Shown in pieces: positions 7,964 to 15,899 of a DNA stretch of 64,000 nucleotides (the first letter of the stretch is position 1; each line of letters begins with the position of its first letter). The translations under genes were made by a program, and so were the position numbers. Source of the DNA: Candidatus Neomicrothrix sp. UBA814 (GTDB lineage Bacteria; Actinomycetota; Acidimicrobiia; Acidimicrobiales; Poriferisodalaceae); assembly GCA_002296525.1 (NCBI GenBank), contig DBIA01000035.1, positions 124,001 to 188,000 on the forward strand. Direction: 5' to 3'. Under the pieces are notes generated by a model. It ran no database searches and was not told the origin of the DNA. It saw only the letters and a program-made list of their open reading frames with translations.

Positions 7964-8752
7964 TTAGTTCAGAAAGTCATCGTTTTCAGCGAGAATTTTG
8001 TCGTAAATCGGTTGATAGCTGAACCACCCAGCTAAGTGACTACCGACTTGGCCTGCAGTATGGCGAGCAACGTCCTCACGAATGGGGCTTGGAGTACCTG
8101 CCGCCTCTGCTAGAAGCTGACTCTGACAGGTGCGTTCCATGGTTATGAACCACCAAGCTGCCTCGTCAACCGTGTGACCGACGGTTAGTAAACCGTGATT
8201 CTTAAGAATCACGGCCTTCTTGTCTCCCAGGGCGGCACCGATGCGATCACCTTCGTCGGTATCTAGTACGACTCCCGTGAAGTCATCGAACAGAGCGTGG
8301 TCCTCAAAGAAAGCACAGGAATCCTGCGTCAAGGGATCCAGCAGACGTCCGAGACTCGACCAGGTTTTGCCGTAGAGCGAATGAGTGTGCGCGGCCGCAA
8401 CAACATCCGGCCTTGCCTGATGGACACGGCTATGAATAGCAAAAGCGGCCTGGTTCAAAGGATGCCTACCCTCGACAATGTTGCCTGAGTGGTCCACAAG
8501 CAAGAGATCAGAGGTTTTGATGTGAGCGAATGGAACACCGAAAGGATTAACCCAAAAATGATCTTCTAACTCAGGGTCGCGTGCGGTTACGTGCCCGGCC
8601 AGACCCTCCTCAAAACCAAACTTCGAAAAGACTCTAAAAACAGAAGCTAAACGTTCTTTGCGATGCTGTCGCTCCTGTTCGATCGAATCAAACGTCGGGG
8701 CAGTGGGAATCATCTGATCGATGGTTTCTGCAGGTTCGGTGGTATCGGTCAT
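7964..8752 (-). CDS. Class II aldolase/adducin family protein
   Basis: A 262-residue protein with the zinc-binding histidines of the aldolase II fold: AAAHTHSLYG near the middle and KNHGLLTVG downstream, plus the early GHVTARDP segment. Proteins with long N termini like this one are often annotated only as aldolase family; some act on L-fuculose-phosphate-type substrates, but no sugar context exists here. I chose the ATG at 8752 because a TAAGCT box lies seven bases upstream. The frame also stays open to an ATG at 8830, which would nearly collide with the divergent CoA-transferase gene. Confidence 0.85.
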   Translation of the reverse strand: MTDTTEPAETIDQMIPTAPTFDSIEQERQHRKERLASVFRVFSKFGFEEGLAGHVTARDPELEDHFWVNPFGVPFAHIKTSDLLLVDHSGNIVEGRHPLNQAAFAIHSRVHQARPDVVAAAHTHSLYGKTWSSLGRLLDPLTQDSCAFFEDHALFDDFTGVVLDTDEGDRIGAALGDKKAVILKNHGLLTVGHTVDEAAWWFITMERTCQSQLLAEAAGTPSPIREDVARHTAGQVGSHLAGWFSYQPIYDKILAENDDFLN

Positions 8753-8759
8753 GGACTTG

Positions 8760-8765
8760 AGCTTA
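8760..8765 (-). promoter_or_regulatory. -10 box of a leaderless promoter
   Basis: On the minus strand TAAGCT, then seven bases, then the ATG of the aldolase-family gene at 8752. This supports that start over the longer frame. Confidence 0.45.
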
Positions 8766-8844
8766 GAAGCTCGGCCAGAGCAGCGCATCTGTTCTACCCA
8801 GTAAGGAGAGGATTTGGCTAGTCTGACCACTCAAAGAAACGTCA

Positions 8845-10887
8845 GTGATGGGGGAGTTGGTGACCGGATTTGGGGCCTATAAAGGCATCCGCGTAATCGA
8901 ACTTACTGAAGGAATAGCAGGGCCGTACGCAGCACGGTTTTTGGCTGACCAAGGCGCCGACGTCATCAAGATTGAACCCGCCGACGGTGACAGCTACAGG
9001 GATGAGCCTGGATTTCAGGTCTTCAATCGAAACAAGCGGTCCGTTGTTCTCGACGACGATAGTCAATTACTGAAGACAGCTGATCTGGTTATCGTCGGAA
9101 GTAGAGACGAGGCAGACCGCGTTCGCTCGCTAACGCCAGGAGCGGTCATCGTCAGTATGCCCACGTGGGGTTCTGCCGGTGCTATGGCAGAGCGGAGTGG
9201 TTCGTGGCAGCAAGTAGCAGCCGCGACCGGAATTGGTTGGAACCAAGTGAGTTGGACCGAAGGGCCCGTCCACGTGGTGCTACCCCTGGCTGCTTACGGA
9301 GCAGGGATGTTAGGCGCATTAGCTGCAGCCTCTGGTCTGTACGCCCGGGAGGCGCATGGGTCGGCTCCTACATACGAGGTCTCAGAACTCGCCGGTTCAG
9401 GAGTTATGCAAATTGGAGACTTTTGGTCGCCTGAGATCCCTGAGGAACGAGACGGAGCAAGTCCCCTTGGGCCAGCGGGTCGAGCCCCTGCTTATCGACC
9501 CTTCAAAGCAGCTGACGATAAATGGCTCTTCGTTGCTTGCGGTACCTACCGATTTTATTGCTCCATGCTGGAAGCTATCGATCGCTTGGATCTGCTTGAA
9601 GACCCCCGCCTGCCTAACCCGCCATGGGGATTGATTGAACCCGATCCGCTGGCGCATATAACACCGATCCTTGAAGAAGTATTCGAGCGCCGTGATCGGA
9701 GCCAATGGATAAAAACCCTTCGAGCTCACGACGTACCCTGTCAGCCGATTCAGACCAGAGAGGAGTTTCTCGCTTCTGACTTAGCTGCGAGAAATAAGTT
9801 GATCGAAAGCATTCGTCATCCAGAGCTTGGCGAGTTGTCAATGCCCATTCAGCCACTCCACTTAGATGCATGCCCTGCCGCACCAATGGTGGCTGCTCCG
9901 TCTATCGGCCAACATACAGATGAGGTTCTGAAGGAAAGACATAAGCCCGGAAGTGGAGCTGGTCAAGGCGGCCCACCTTTAGCTGGAACCGTAGCCATCG
10001 ATTTAGCTTCTTTTATTGCTGGGCCGGTTATTACTCGGCACCTGGCGATGCTCGGGGCTGACGTCGTAAAGGTTGAGCCCCCTGACGCTGACCCTTTCCG
10101 CAGCTTTAGCCCCATGTTTAACGGTTGGAACCAAGGTAAGAAGGGGATCACGCTAGACCTCAAAGACTCCTCGGATAGAGAATTTCTATACAAAATGGTG
10201 AGTTCCGCAGACGTAGTTGTCGAAAATTTCCGGCCGGGAGTCGCAGAAAGACTGGGTTGCTCAGCCGAAGAGTTGCGAAAGGTCCGAGATGACCTGGTCC
10301 TAGTGAAAAGCCCCGGCTACGGCTCGGATGAATCCCGAGCGCACCAGCCAGCTTTCGACCCATTGTTGCAAGCCCTGGGAGGGATGATGGCCACTCAAGG
10401 TGGTGACGGTGAACCCGTTTTCTTGACTGTCCCAGTCCACGATGCGGCAACGCCTGTCATCGCAGCTTTTGGAGTAGTCACTGCCTTGTACCACAGACTA
10501 ACCAAGGGAAAAACGCAGACCGTACACACATCGTTGGTGCAGACAACGACTGCAGCGCAAGCAGCAGAGTTTGTGGACTATGTAAACAGGCCAATTCCAG
10601 AGTCAGGCGGCTTTGATTACAAAGGCCCGGATGTAAATCACCAATATGTGCAAGAAAACGACCAGTGGTTCTGGATTGATGACCAGGGCCGCACCCCTGT
10701 TGAAACAAAAGGATTCGTGGGGAGCCCGCTGGCAATCGCTAATGATTTAGTCTGCGAACACCCGGACTCTCCGGGATGGGGCCCGTTGAGGCAAGTCGGT
10801 CAACTAATTAAAGGAGCAGGACCGCACCCGAGTCGGGCCCCACACTTAAACGAGCACGAACTGGAGCTGAAAAGACACTTCGGTTGA
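8845..10887 (+). CDS. CaiB/BaiF (family III) CoA-transferase, two-domain fusion
   Basis: A 680-residue tandem fusion of two family III CoA-transferase units. The N unit begins GIRVIELTEGIAGPYAARFLADQGADVIKIEP; the C unit (from about residue 377) begins GTVAIDLASFIAGPV and contains VVENFRPG and LVLVKSPGYG. The C unit keeps the catalytic Asp in VPVHDAATP (Asp533). The aligned place in the N unit (LPLAAYGAG, Ala150) has none, so only one half should form the acyl-CoA anhydride. Family members move CoA between carboxylic acids, fitting the neighbouring ligase. The start is uncertain: GTG 8845, ATG 8848 or GTG 8860 are all in frame with no well-spaced Shine-Dalgarno box. Confidence 0.88.
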   Translation: MMGELVTGFGAYKGIRVIELTEGIAGPYAARFLADQGADVIKIEPADGDSYRDEPGFQVFNRNKRSVVLDDDSQLLKTADLVIVGSRDEADRVRSLTPGAVIVSMPTWGSAGAMAERSGSWQQVAAATGIGWNQVSWTEGPVHVVLPLAAYGAGMLGALAAASGLYAREAHGSAPTYEVSELAGSGVMQIGDFWSPEIPEERDGASPLGPAGRAPAYRPFKAADDKWLFVACGTYRFYCSMLEAIDRLDLLEDPRLPNPPWGLIEPDPLAHITPILEEVFERRDRSQWIKTLRAHDVPCQPIQTREEFLASDLAARNKLIESIRHPELGELSMPIQPLHLDACPAAPMVAAPSIGQHTDEVLKERHKPGSGAGQGGPPLAGTVAIDLASFIAGPVITRHLAMLGADVVKVEPPDADPFRSFSPMFNGWNQGKKGITLDLKDSSDREFLYKMVSSADVVVENFRPGVAERLGCSAEELRKVRDDLVLVKSPGYGSDESRAHQPAFDPLLQALGGMMATQGGDGEPVFLTVPVHDAATPVIAAFGVVTALYHRLTKGKTQTVHTSLVQTTTAAQAAEFVDYVNRPIPESGGFDYKGPDVNHQYVQENDQWFWIDDQGRTPVETKGFVGSPLAIANDLVCEHPDSPGWGPLRQVGQLIKGAGPHPSRAPHLNEHELELKRHFG

Positions 10888-10898
10888 TGCTCGACGAT

Positions 10899-11747
10899 TT
10901 AGTCCACGTGTGTAAGTTTGGGAGCCGGTGCTTTGTCTACATCTACCCACCCCGAAAGCAACCCAGAGGTGTAGCCCCCATCGACGACAAGGTGATGTCC
11001 GTTAACCCATCCAGACTCTCCGATTGCTAGCCATTCGATAGCTTGAGCTATTTCGTCGGCTTTGGCGGCGCGACCTGAATGGCTCAATACCCAGTCGATT
11101 CGGTCATCACCTATTTGTTCCCGAAACGTCGGCAGGAGCGGTGTTTCGACAGGGCCAGGACTCACTACATTGCAACGAATTCCGGAACCGCGGAGCTCGC
11201 CAGCATGCAGCATGCTCCAAACAATCACGGCCTCCTTAGAGAAGGTGTACGGGTCGACACCCACTGACTTACTTTGCTCACTCCACCAAGTGCGAGCAGC
11301 CGCGTTATCTAATTCCAATAAGGATTGATAAATGTGTAGACGCTCTTGCCATCCGTTCCCGGAAATTGAGCCGACATTGACGATGGTGCTGCCGGCGCTG
11401 AGGTGCGGCGCGAGAGACCGACTGAGATGCCGAACCGCTAGCACATTGACCTCAAAGACTTGCGCCGCAGGTTGCGTCCCGGGAACTCCAGCGACGTTAA
11501 CCAACGCAGCAATCGATTTCATCTCGAAATCTTGCGATATAGCGCCTGTTAAGTCCTCAATCTCGCCTTCCTCGTTGAGGTCACAGAGGAAATGCTTGAC
11601 TGGAGCTAAGTCAGGGGGTGGCTCCCCAACATCAACAGTGATAATAGACCTACCGGCTGACATCAGTCGCCGACAGAGAGCGTGACCGATACCAGAAGAT
11701 GCTCCGGTAACAATCACCGTCCCTTGTGAAGTGTCCGGGCTAGCCAT
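10899..11747 (-). CDS. SDR, 3alpha-hydroxysteroid dehydrogenase/coniferyl alcohol dehydrogenase-like
   Basis: A 282-residue SDR with TGASSGIG near the N terminus. There is a long insertion before the catalytic YTFSK, between the serine motif NVGSISGNG and residue about 170, and then VSPGPVETPLL and an HHLVVDGGYTSG end. The insertion and the PVETPLL segment match what I know of Comamonas 3alpha-HSD and CalA-type coniferyl alcohol dehydrogenases. The substrate remains open. The gene converges on the CoA-transferase with 11 bases between stops, and is divergent from metY. The ATG is preceded at six bases by TAGCGT. Confidence 0.85.
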   Translation of the reverse strand: MASPDTSQGTVIVTGASSGIGHALCRRLMSAGRSIITVDVGEPPPDLAPVKHFLCDLNEEGEIEDLTGAISQDFEMKSIAALVNVAGVPGTQPAAQVFEVNVLAVRHLSRSLAPHLSAGSTIVNVGSISGNGWQERLHIYQSLLELDNAAARTWWSEQSKSVGVDPYTFSKEAVIVWSMLHAGELRGSGIRCNVVSPGPVETPLLPTFREQIGDDRIDWVLSHSGRAAKADEIAQAIEWLAIGESGWVNGHHLVVDGGYTSGLLSGWVDVDKAPAPKLTHVD

Positions 11748-11753
11748 TGCGTC

Positions 11754-11759
11754 ACGCTA
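11754..11759 (-). promoter_or_regulatory. -10 box of a leaderless promoter
   Basis: On the minus strand TAGCGT, then six bases, then the ATG of the SDR gene at 11747. Confidence 0.5.
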
Positions 11760-11896
11760 GCCCTCTGTCGCGGCTACAGAAAGCAATAAACAAATTTAAG
11801 AAAGCTCGGAGACGCAAGGAGACCCCGATTCGGTCTTCGTTGAGGATCGACCAGTTCGGGCGTAGCATCGTTGTTGAACGACTGAGAGATAGCGCC

Positions 11897-13192
11897 ATGG
11901 TTGAACCGGATTATCTGAAATTCGACACTTTGTCTTTACACGCAGGTCAAGAGCCAGATCCGACGACAGGCTCTCGCGGAGTCCCGATCTATCAGACCAC
12001 TTCCTATAGCTTTGTCGATACTGAGCAGGCGGCTGGTCTTTTTAACTTAGAACAGCCTGGTCATATTTACAGTCGTATCTCCAACCCCACGGTTGCTGTT
12101 CTAGAAGAACGCCTCGCAGCGCTGGAAGGGGGAGTGGGGGCTGTATGCACAGCCAGTGGAATGGCGGCTTTTCACTTGGCCTGCGCCACCATCATGAGTG
12201 CCGGAAATCATGTCGTAGCGAGCCGTAATATTTATGGCGGTTCGCATAACATGCTGAATTTGACTATGCCTCGCTTCGGCATAGAGACCACATTTGTGGA
12301 TCCTCGAGATTTAAATGCTTGGGAGTCGGCCATCACCCCCGATACCAGGGTTCTGTTCGCCGAAACACTTGGTAATCCGGGAATCGAAGTTCTCGATGTG
12401 CCTGCAGTAGCGGAGATCGCCCACGCGCACGGCATACCACTCATGGTGGATGCAACCTTTACTACCCCATATTTGATGAGACCGATTGAATTGGGAGCTG
12501 ACATCGTCATGCATTCGGTGACTAAGTTCTTGGGCGGTCATGGGATTGCCCTTGGCGGCGTCATAGTTGATGGGGGTCGTTTTGATTGGGCTGCAAACGA
12601 TAAATTCCCGACGCTCTCACAACCCTACGATGGGTATCACGGCATAACGTTCTCGGAAGAATACGGGCATCAGGCCTTGTCGATGCGAGCACGGGCCGAA
12701 GGACTTCGTGACTTCGGGGCAGCGATGAGTCCAGCTAACGCTTTTCACCTGCTGCAAGGTGTTGAGACCTTGCCGCTAAGAATGCGCCGTCACGTCGAGA
12801 ACACGAAAACTGTTATTGACTTCCTCGAAACAAACGATGCAGTGTCGTGGGTCAGCCACCCCTCAGTTTCCACTCACCCCGATCACGAACTTGCCCAGTC
12901 TTTATTGCCAAACGGGGCCGGAGCTATCCTTTCGTTTGGCATCGCTGGGGGTCGCGAGGCGGGCCGCAGGTTTATAGAAAGCGTTCAGCTAGCGTCGCAC
13001 GTCGCAAACGTAGGTGACGCTAAGACTCTCGTGATCCACCCAGCTTCAACAACCCACCAACAGTTGAGTGCTGAGGATTTAGTTGCGGCTGGCGTAGGTG
13101 AGGACCTGATCAGACTTTCAGTGGGGCTCGAAGACTCGTCGGACATTATCGCCGACCTTGCCCGGGCGCTACGCGCCTCACAGAAGGGTTAA
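11897..13192 (+). CDS. metY: O-acetylhomoserine sulfhydrylase (PLP-dependent)
   Basis: A 431-residue Cys/Met-metabolism PLP enzyme, the usual length for MetY, which joins O-acetylhomoserine and sulfide to give homocysteine. Visible features are the N-terminal FDTLSLHAGQEPDPTTG, the YSRISNPT segment, SGMAA, VDATFTTPYL and the PLP lysine in MHSVTKFLGGHG (Lys210). The frame runs open upstream to a TTG at 11747, but family homology begins at the ATG chosen here. The 149-base leader upstream shows no SAM-riboswitch pattern that I can recognise. The following alpha/beta hydrolase starts two bases after the stop, suggesting an operon. Confidence 0.93.
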   Translation: MVEPDYLKFDTLSLHAGQEPDPTTGSRGVPIYQTTSYSFVDTEQAAGLFNLEQPGHIYSRISNPTVAVLEERLAALEGGVGAVCTASGMAAFHLACATIMSAGNHVVASRNIYGGSHNMLNLTMPRFGIETTFVDPRDLNAWESAITPDTRVLFAETLGNPGIEVLDVPAVAEIAHAHGIPLMVDATFTTPYLMRPIELGADIVMHSVTKFLGGHGIALGGVIVDGGRFDWAANDKFPTLSQPYDGYHGITFSEEYGHQALSMRARAEGLRDFGAAMSPANAFHLLQGVETLPLRMRRHVENTKTVIDFLETNDAVSWVSHPSVSTHPDHELAQSLLPNGAGAILSFGIAGGREAGRRFIESVQLASHVANVGDAKTLVIHPASTTHQQLSAEDLVAAGVGEDLIRLSVGLEDSSDIIADLARALRASQKG

Positions 13193-13194
13193 AT

Positions 13195-13983
13195 ATGCAA
13201 ATCGAATTTCGGGACGCCATGGTCAATGTTGCTACGGGCGGAGTTGAGCTAAATAAAGATCTCCCGCCCGTATTGCTAGTTCACGGCGCTGGGATGGATC
13301 GCACCGTGTGGAGCCAGCAAACGCGCTACCTCGCTCATCATGGCTTCGCTCCAATGGCTTTAGACCTACCGGGACATGGGGATTCAGAAGGTGCGCTTCT
13401 CCCGAGCGTCGCGGAGATGGCAGAGTGGGTTGGAGCGTTTATAGAAATGATGGCACTCGGCCCAGTTCGACTGGTCGGTCATTCGATGGGAAGTTTAATT
13501 TCGCTCGAAGTGGCGGCTCGTTACCCCCAAACCGCAGAACGACTGATCTTGATGGGAGCCGCAGCTGCGATGCCAGTGCATCCTGAACTCCTAGGAGCAG
13601 CTGAACGAAACGAAATTCTGGCGCCTCAGCTGATGACTGCCTGGGCTCATGGAAGCAGAGCTCACATAGCAGGAAACCCAACGCCAGGGCTCTGGATGCG
13701 TAGTGGTTGTCAGGCGCTTTTAGAACGCGCAGCGCCCGACGTCATCTACAACGACCTAGCCGCCTGTAACAGTTATGAAGCAGGCGACGTTGCCGCTCGA
13801 ATTGAATGTTCGGTCAGTGTCATGGTTGGCAGCGAAGACAAAATGACTCCTCCGAAAGCTACAGCTCAGCTAGTAGCAGGTTTCTCGGAGGTCGACTTGC
13901 AGCACCTAGACGGGATCGGGCACATGATGATGATGGAGGCTCCTGATCAAATCAGAGACCTGCTGTTACAGGCTTTGGGGTAA
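13195..13983 (+). CDS. Alpha/beta hydrolase
   Basis: A 262-residue alpha/beta hydrolase. It has the oxyanion segment VHGAGMD (residues 29-35), the nucleophile elbow GHSMG (Ser98), the acid in VGSEDKMTPP and the His in GIGHMMMMEAP. It follows metY after two bases and is probably co-transcribed. Some such pairs involve homoserine acyl-transferase relatives, but this one lacks MetX-specific features, so esterase, lipase or thioesterase activity is all that can be said. Confidence 0.85.
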   Translation: MQIEFRDAMVNVATGGVELNKDLPPVLLVHGAGMDRTVWSQQTRYLAHHGFAPMALDLPGHGDSEGALLPSVAEMAEWVGAFIEMMALGPVRLVGHSMGSLISLEVAARYPQTAERLILMGAAAAMPVHPELLGAAERNEILAPQLMTAWAHGSRAHIAGNPTPGLWMRSGCQALLERAAPDVIYNDLAACNSYEAGDVAARIECSVSVMVGSEDKMTPPKATAQLVAGFSEVDLQHLDGIGHMMMMEAPDQIRDLLLQALG

Positions 13984-14050
13984 CTCGAGGCGACAAGAGT
14001 CCTCGAAAATGTCATGATCAAGCAAACCTCATTTGAGAAAAGGGGAAGGT

Positions 14051-14569
14051 ATGGCGGTAGAACGCTTTCCAATTGAAGCTTCACACATTTTGATGTTCGC
14101 CCGAGCAATCGGAGATTCGAACCTCATCTATTCAGATGATGCGCATGCAGCGAGTACGGAGGTGGGTTCGATAATCGCGCCGCCGACCTTTGCGCAAGCC
14201 AGTGCTCAGTTTGACCCCGACTACTTTTTGCGACCCAAGGATGGTCAAAAGTGGTTCGGGAGTGGAGCGACTGCATCAGGCACATTGTTGAAAGACCCGA
14301 AAGAATCTAAAGAATCCGATGAGAAGAAATCTGGCTCATCGGCTGGAGGGCTACACGCAGAACAACATTTCACCTATCACCGACACTTGAAGCCAGGAGA
14401 TGTTCTCAGCGCCGAAAACAAGCCGGGCGAAAGTTGGGAAAAAGAATCAAAGCGCGCCGGTGTCCTCAAATTCAGCGAAAGTATCACTGAGTATCGTGAC
14501 CAAAATGGCGAACTTGTCGTAACTGCCCGCAGCGTTGGCGTTGTGACCGAAAAAGTTATCGAACAGTAG
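14051..14569 (+). CDS. MaoC-like N-terminal hot-dog protein (FAS1-type dehydratase subunit)
   Basis: A 172-residue hot-dog protein of the MaoC_dehydrat_N type, with the A-x-x-x-GDxNxIY segment (ARAIGDSNLIYSDD) and APPTFAQA. Relatives such as HadA/HadC or ChsH-type subunits lack catalytic residues and pair with a catalytic MaoC partner. That partner is the next gene, ten bases downstream. A charged low-complexity insert (about residues 85-107, rich in Lys, Glu and Ser) interrupts the domain. The ATG has a GGGGAAGG box directly upstream; an in-frame TTG at 14033 is less likely. Confidence 0.85.
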   Translation: MAVERFPIEASHILMFARAIGDSNLIYSDDAHAASTEVGSIIAPPTFAQASAQFDPDYFLRPKDGQKWFGSGATASGTLLKDPKESKESDEKKSGSSAGGLHAEQHFTYHRHLKPGDVLSAENKPGESWEKESKRAGVLKFSESITEYRDQNGELVVTARSVGVVTEKVIEQ

Positions 14570-14578
14570 GAGTTGAAG

Positions 14579-14998
14579 ATGGGATTAAGCGCACAAGAAC
14601 TCACAATCGGCGATTCCTACTCAGAAGTAGTGGTCGAGGATCTCACCAGAACCCAGATCGTCCAATATGCCGGAGCGTCTGGCGACTACAACCCGGTCCA
14701 TAGCGACGAGAAATTTGTTACTGAAGTAGCGGGGTACCCCACTGTCTTTGCCCACGGCATGTTGACCATGGGAATGACGGGACGAATGTTGACTAACTAT
14801 GTTGGAGATGGTCGCCTCACTTACTACGGGGTGCGTTTCGTTAACCAGGTGTGGCCAGGAGATACTCTGACAGCACGCGCAGAGGTAGCTGCGCTTAGAG
14901 AAGAAGATGGCGAGACTCTTGTCGACCTGACGATTACAACAACGAATCAGGATGAGAAGTTCGTTTTGACAGGTAACGCTACGGCTCGAGTGGACTAG
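14579..14998 (+). CDS. MaoC-like (R)-specific enoyl-CoA hydratase/dehydratase subunit
   Basis: A 139-residue catalytic hot-dog hydratase with the signature GDYNPVHSD carrying the Asp36/His41 pair of hydratase 2, then the FAHGMLTMGMTGRML helix and VRFVNQVWPGDTL. It forms an obligate-looking pair with the preceding gene, giving a heterodimeric hydratase for branched or cyclic acyl-CoA or for mycolate-like chain dehydration. The start is ATG with an AGGAG box six bases upstream; an earlier in-frame TTG overlaps that box. Confidence 0.9.
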   Translation: MGLSAQELTIGDSYSEVVVEDLTRTQIVQYAGASGDYNPVHSDEKFVTEVAGYPTVFAHGMLTMGMTGRMLTNYVGDGRLTYYGVRFVNQVWPGDTLTARAEVAALREEDGETLVDLTITTTNQDEKFVLTGNATARVD

Positions 14999-15017
14999 CG
15001 CTAAACGGTCTGGCGAA

Positions 15018-15746
15018 TCAAGGCCCTGCTTGGCTGATCGCAGGCTCAATCAAGGGTTCCGAGGCCCAGGTGGCGCGCCCTTTGCGTCCCCCCGTGACCG
15101 GACCGCCTAGACCGATGTCTATAAACGACCCTGGGCTGGCCGACCAGTCGTATGCCTCTATTTGGCTGATACTTCTCCTGCCATTCAACATACGGAAGAG
15201 CTCATGCTCTGATATGTGGAGAGATATTTCAGGGTTATTGCCGACAGTTAGAGTCGGCCCCTGATTTAGCTCGATGCTGAGAGGCGAAGATCCGCATGTA
15301 TCTAGATGCTGGCGCCAGACGACAAAACTACTTTTCGTGGCCAAGGTAAGTGCTTCCTTTGGCAATGTAGTCCCTGGTGCGAGGATTGCTCGGAGGTCGG
15401 CTTCGTGCGCTGCCGCGTCACCGAACGCGTATCGAACCGGATCGCCCATTCCTGGCTCCTCATTTAGAGCAGGCATTTGGTCGATGGCCGTTTGCCAAGC
15501 CAGGGAAAGTTCGTCGAAATTTAGCGATGCGAGACGTTCGATGCCCTCTTGTGTCCACCGATCCGTGCCATAACCATCAAGTCGGTGCTCGACCCAGTCC
15601 TGGCAGACGGCAGTCACGTGGCGCAGAAGATCCAAAGCTGACCACGATGGACAGCTGGGTAGCGACGCGTCTTGATTTCCGTCAACAAGCTCGATAATGC
15701 GGTTACTGACGCCTTTGTAAATCTCAAGCACTTCAGAGTCGACCAT
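15018..15746 (-). CDS. Maleylpyruvate isomerase/DinB-like family protein (TIGR03083-type)
   Basis: A 242-residue protein of the actinobacterial maleylpyruvate isomerase N-terminal (DinB-like four-helix) family. It has LPSCPSWSALDLLRHVTAV at residues 28-46 and the metal-site-like FGDAAAHEADLRAIL segment. The C-terminal half is the usual partner domain. Such proteins are linked to mycothiol-dependent reactions in actinobacteria; the specific substrate is unknown. It starts at ATG with a GGAAGGGA box. Confidence 0.78.
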   Translation of the reverse strand: MVDSEVLEIYKGVSNRIIELVDGNQDASLPSCPSWSALDLLRHVTAVCQDWVEHRLDGYGTDRWTQEGIERLASLNFDELSLAWQTAIDQMPALNEEPGMGDPVRYAFGDAAAHEADLRAILAPGTTLPKEALTLATKSSFVVWRQHLDTCGSSPLSIELNQGPTLTVGNNPEISLHISEHELFRMLNGRRSISQIEAYDWSASPGSFIDIGLGGPVTGGRKGRATWASEPLIEPAISQAGP

Positions 15747-15869
15747 GAATCCCTTCCTTAACTCTTTGTGTGGAAATGGCCCGAAGCGGCTAATCGCGGC
15801 ACCCTCTGTCGGCTAGTGAATGGCATCAGAATTTTTCCATTTTCAACACAAACCGTAGGTCGAAACCGC

Positions 15870-15892
15870 AGTGTTTGAATAGACCAAACACT
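15870..15892. terminator. Hairpin after the acyl-CoA dehydrogenase gene
   Basis: An 8-bp perfect stem (AGTGTTTG / CAAACACT) with a seven-base loop, 8 bases past the stop codon of the minus-strand acyl-CoA dehydrogenase. There is no U tract after it on that strand, so termination is only plausible. Confidence 0.45.
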
Positions 15893-15899
15893 CTTGCCG

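Noticed and set aside
11748..11896. SAM riboswitch upstream of metY
   Set aside because: The leader has no conserved SAM-riboswitch core that I can recognise.
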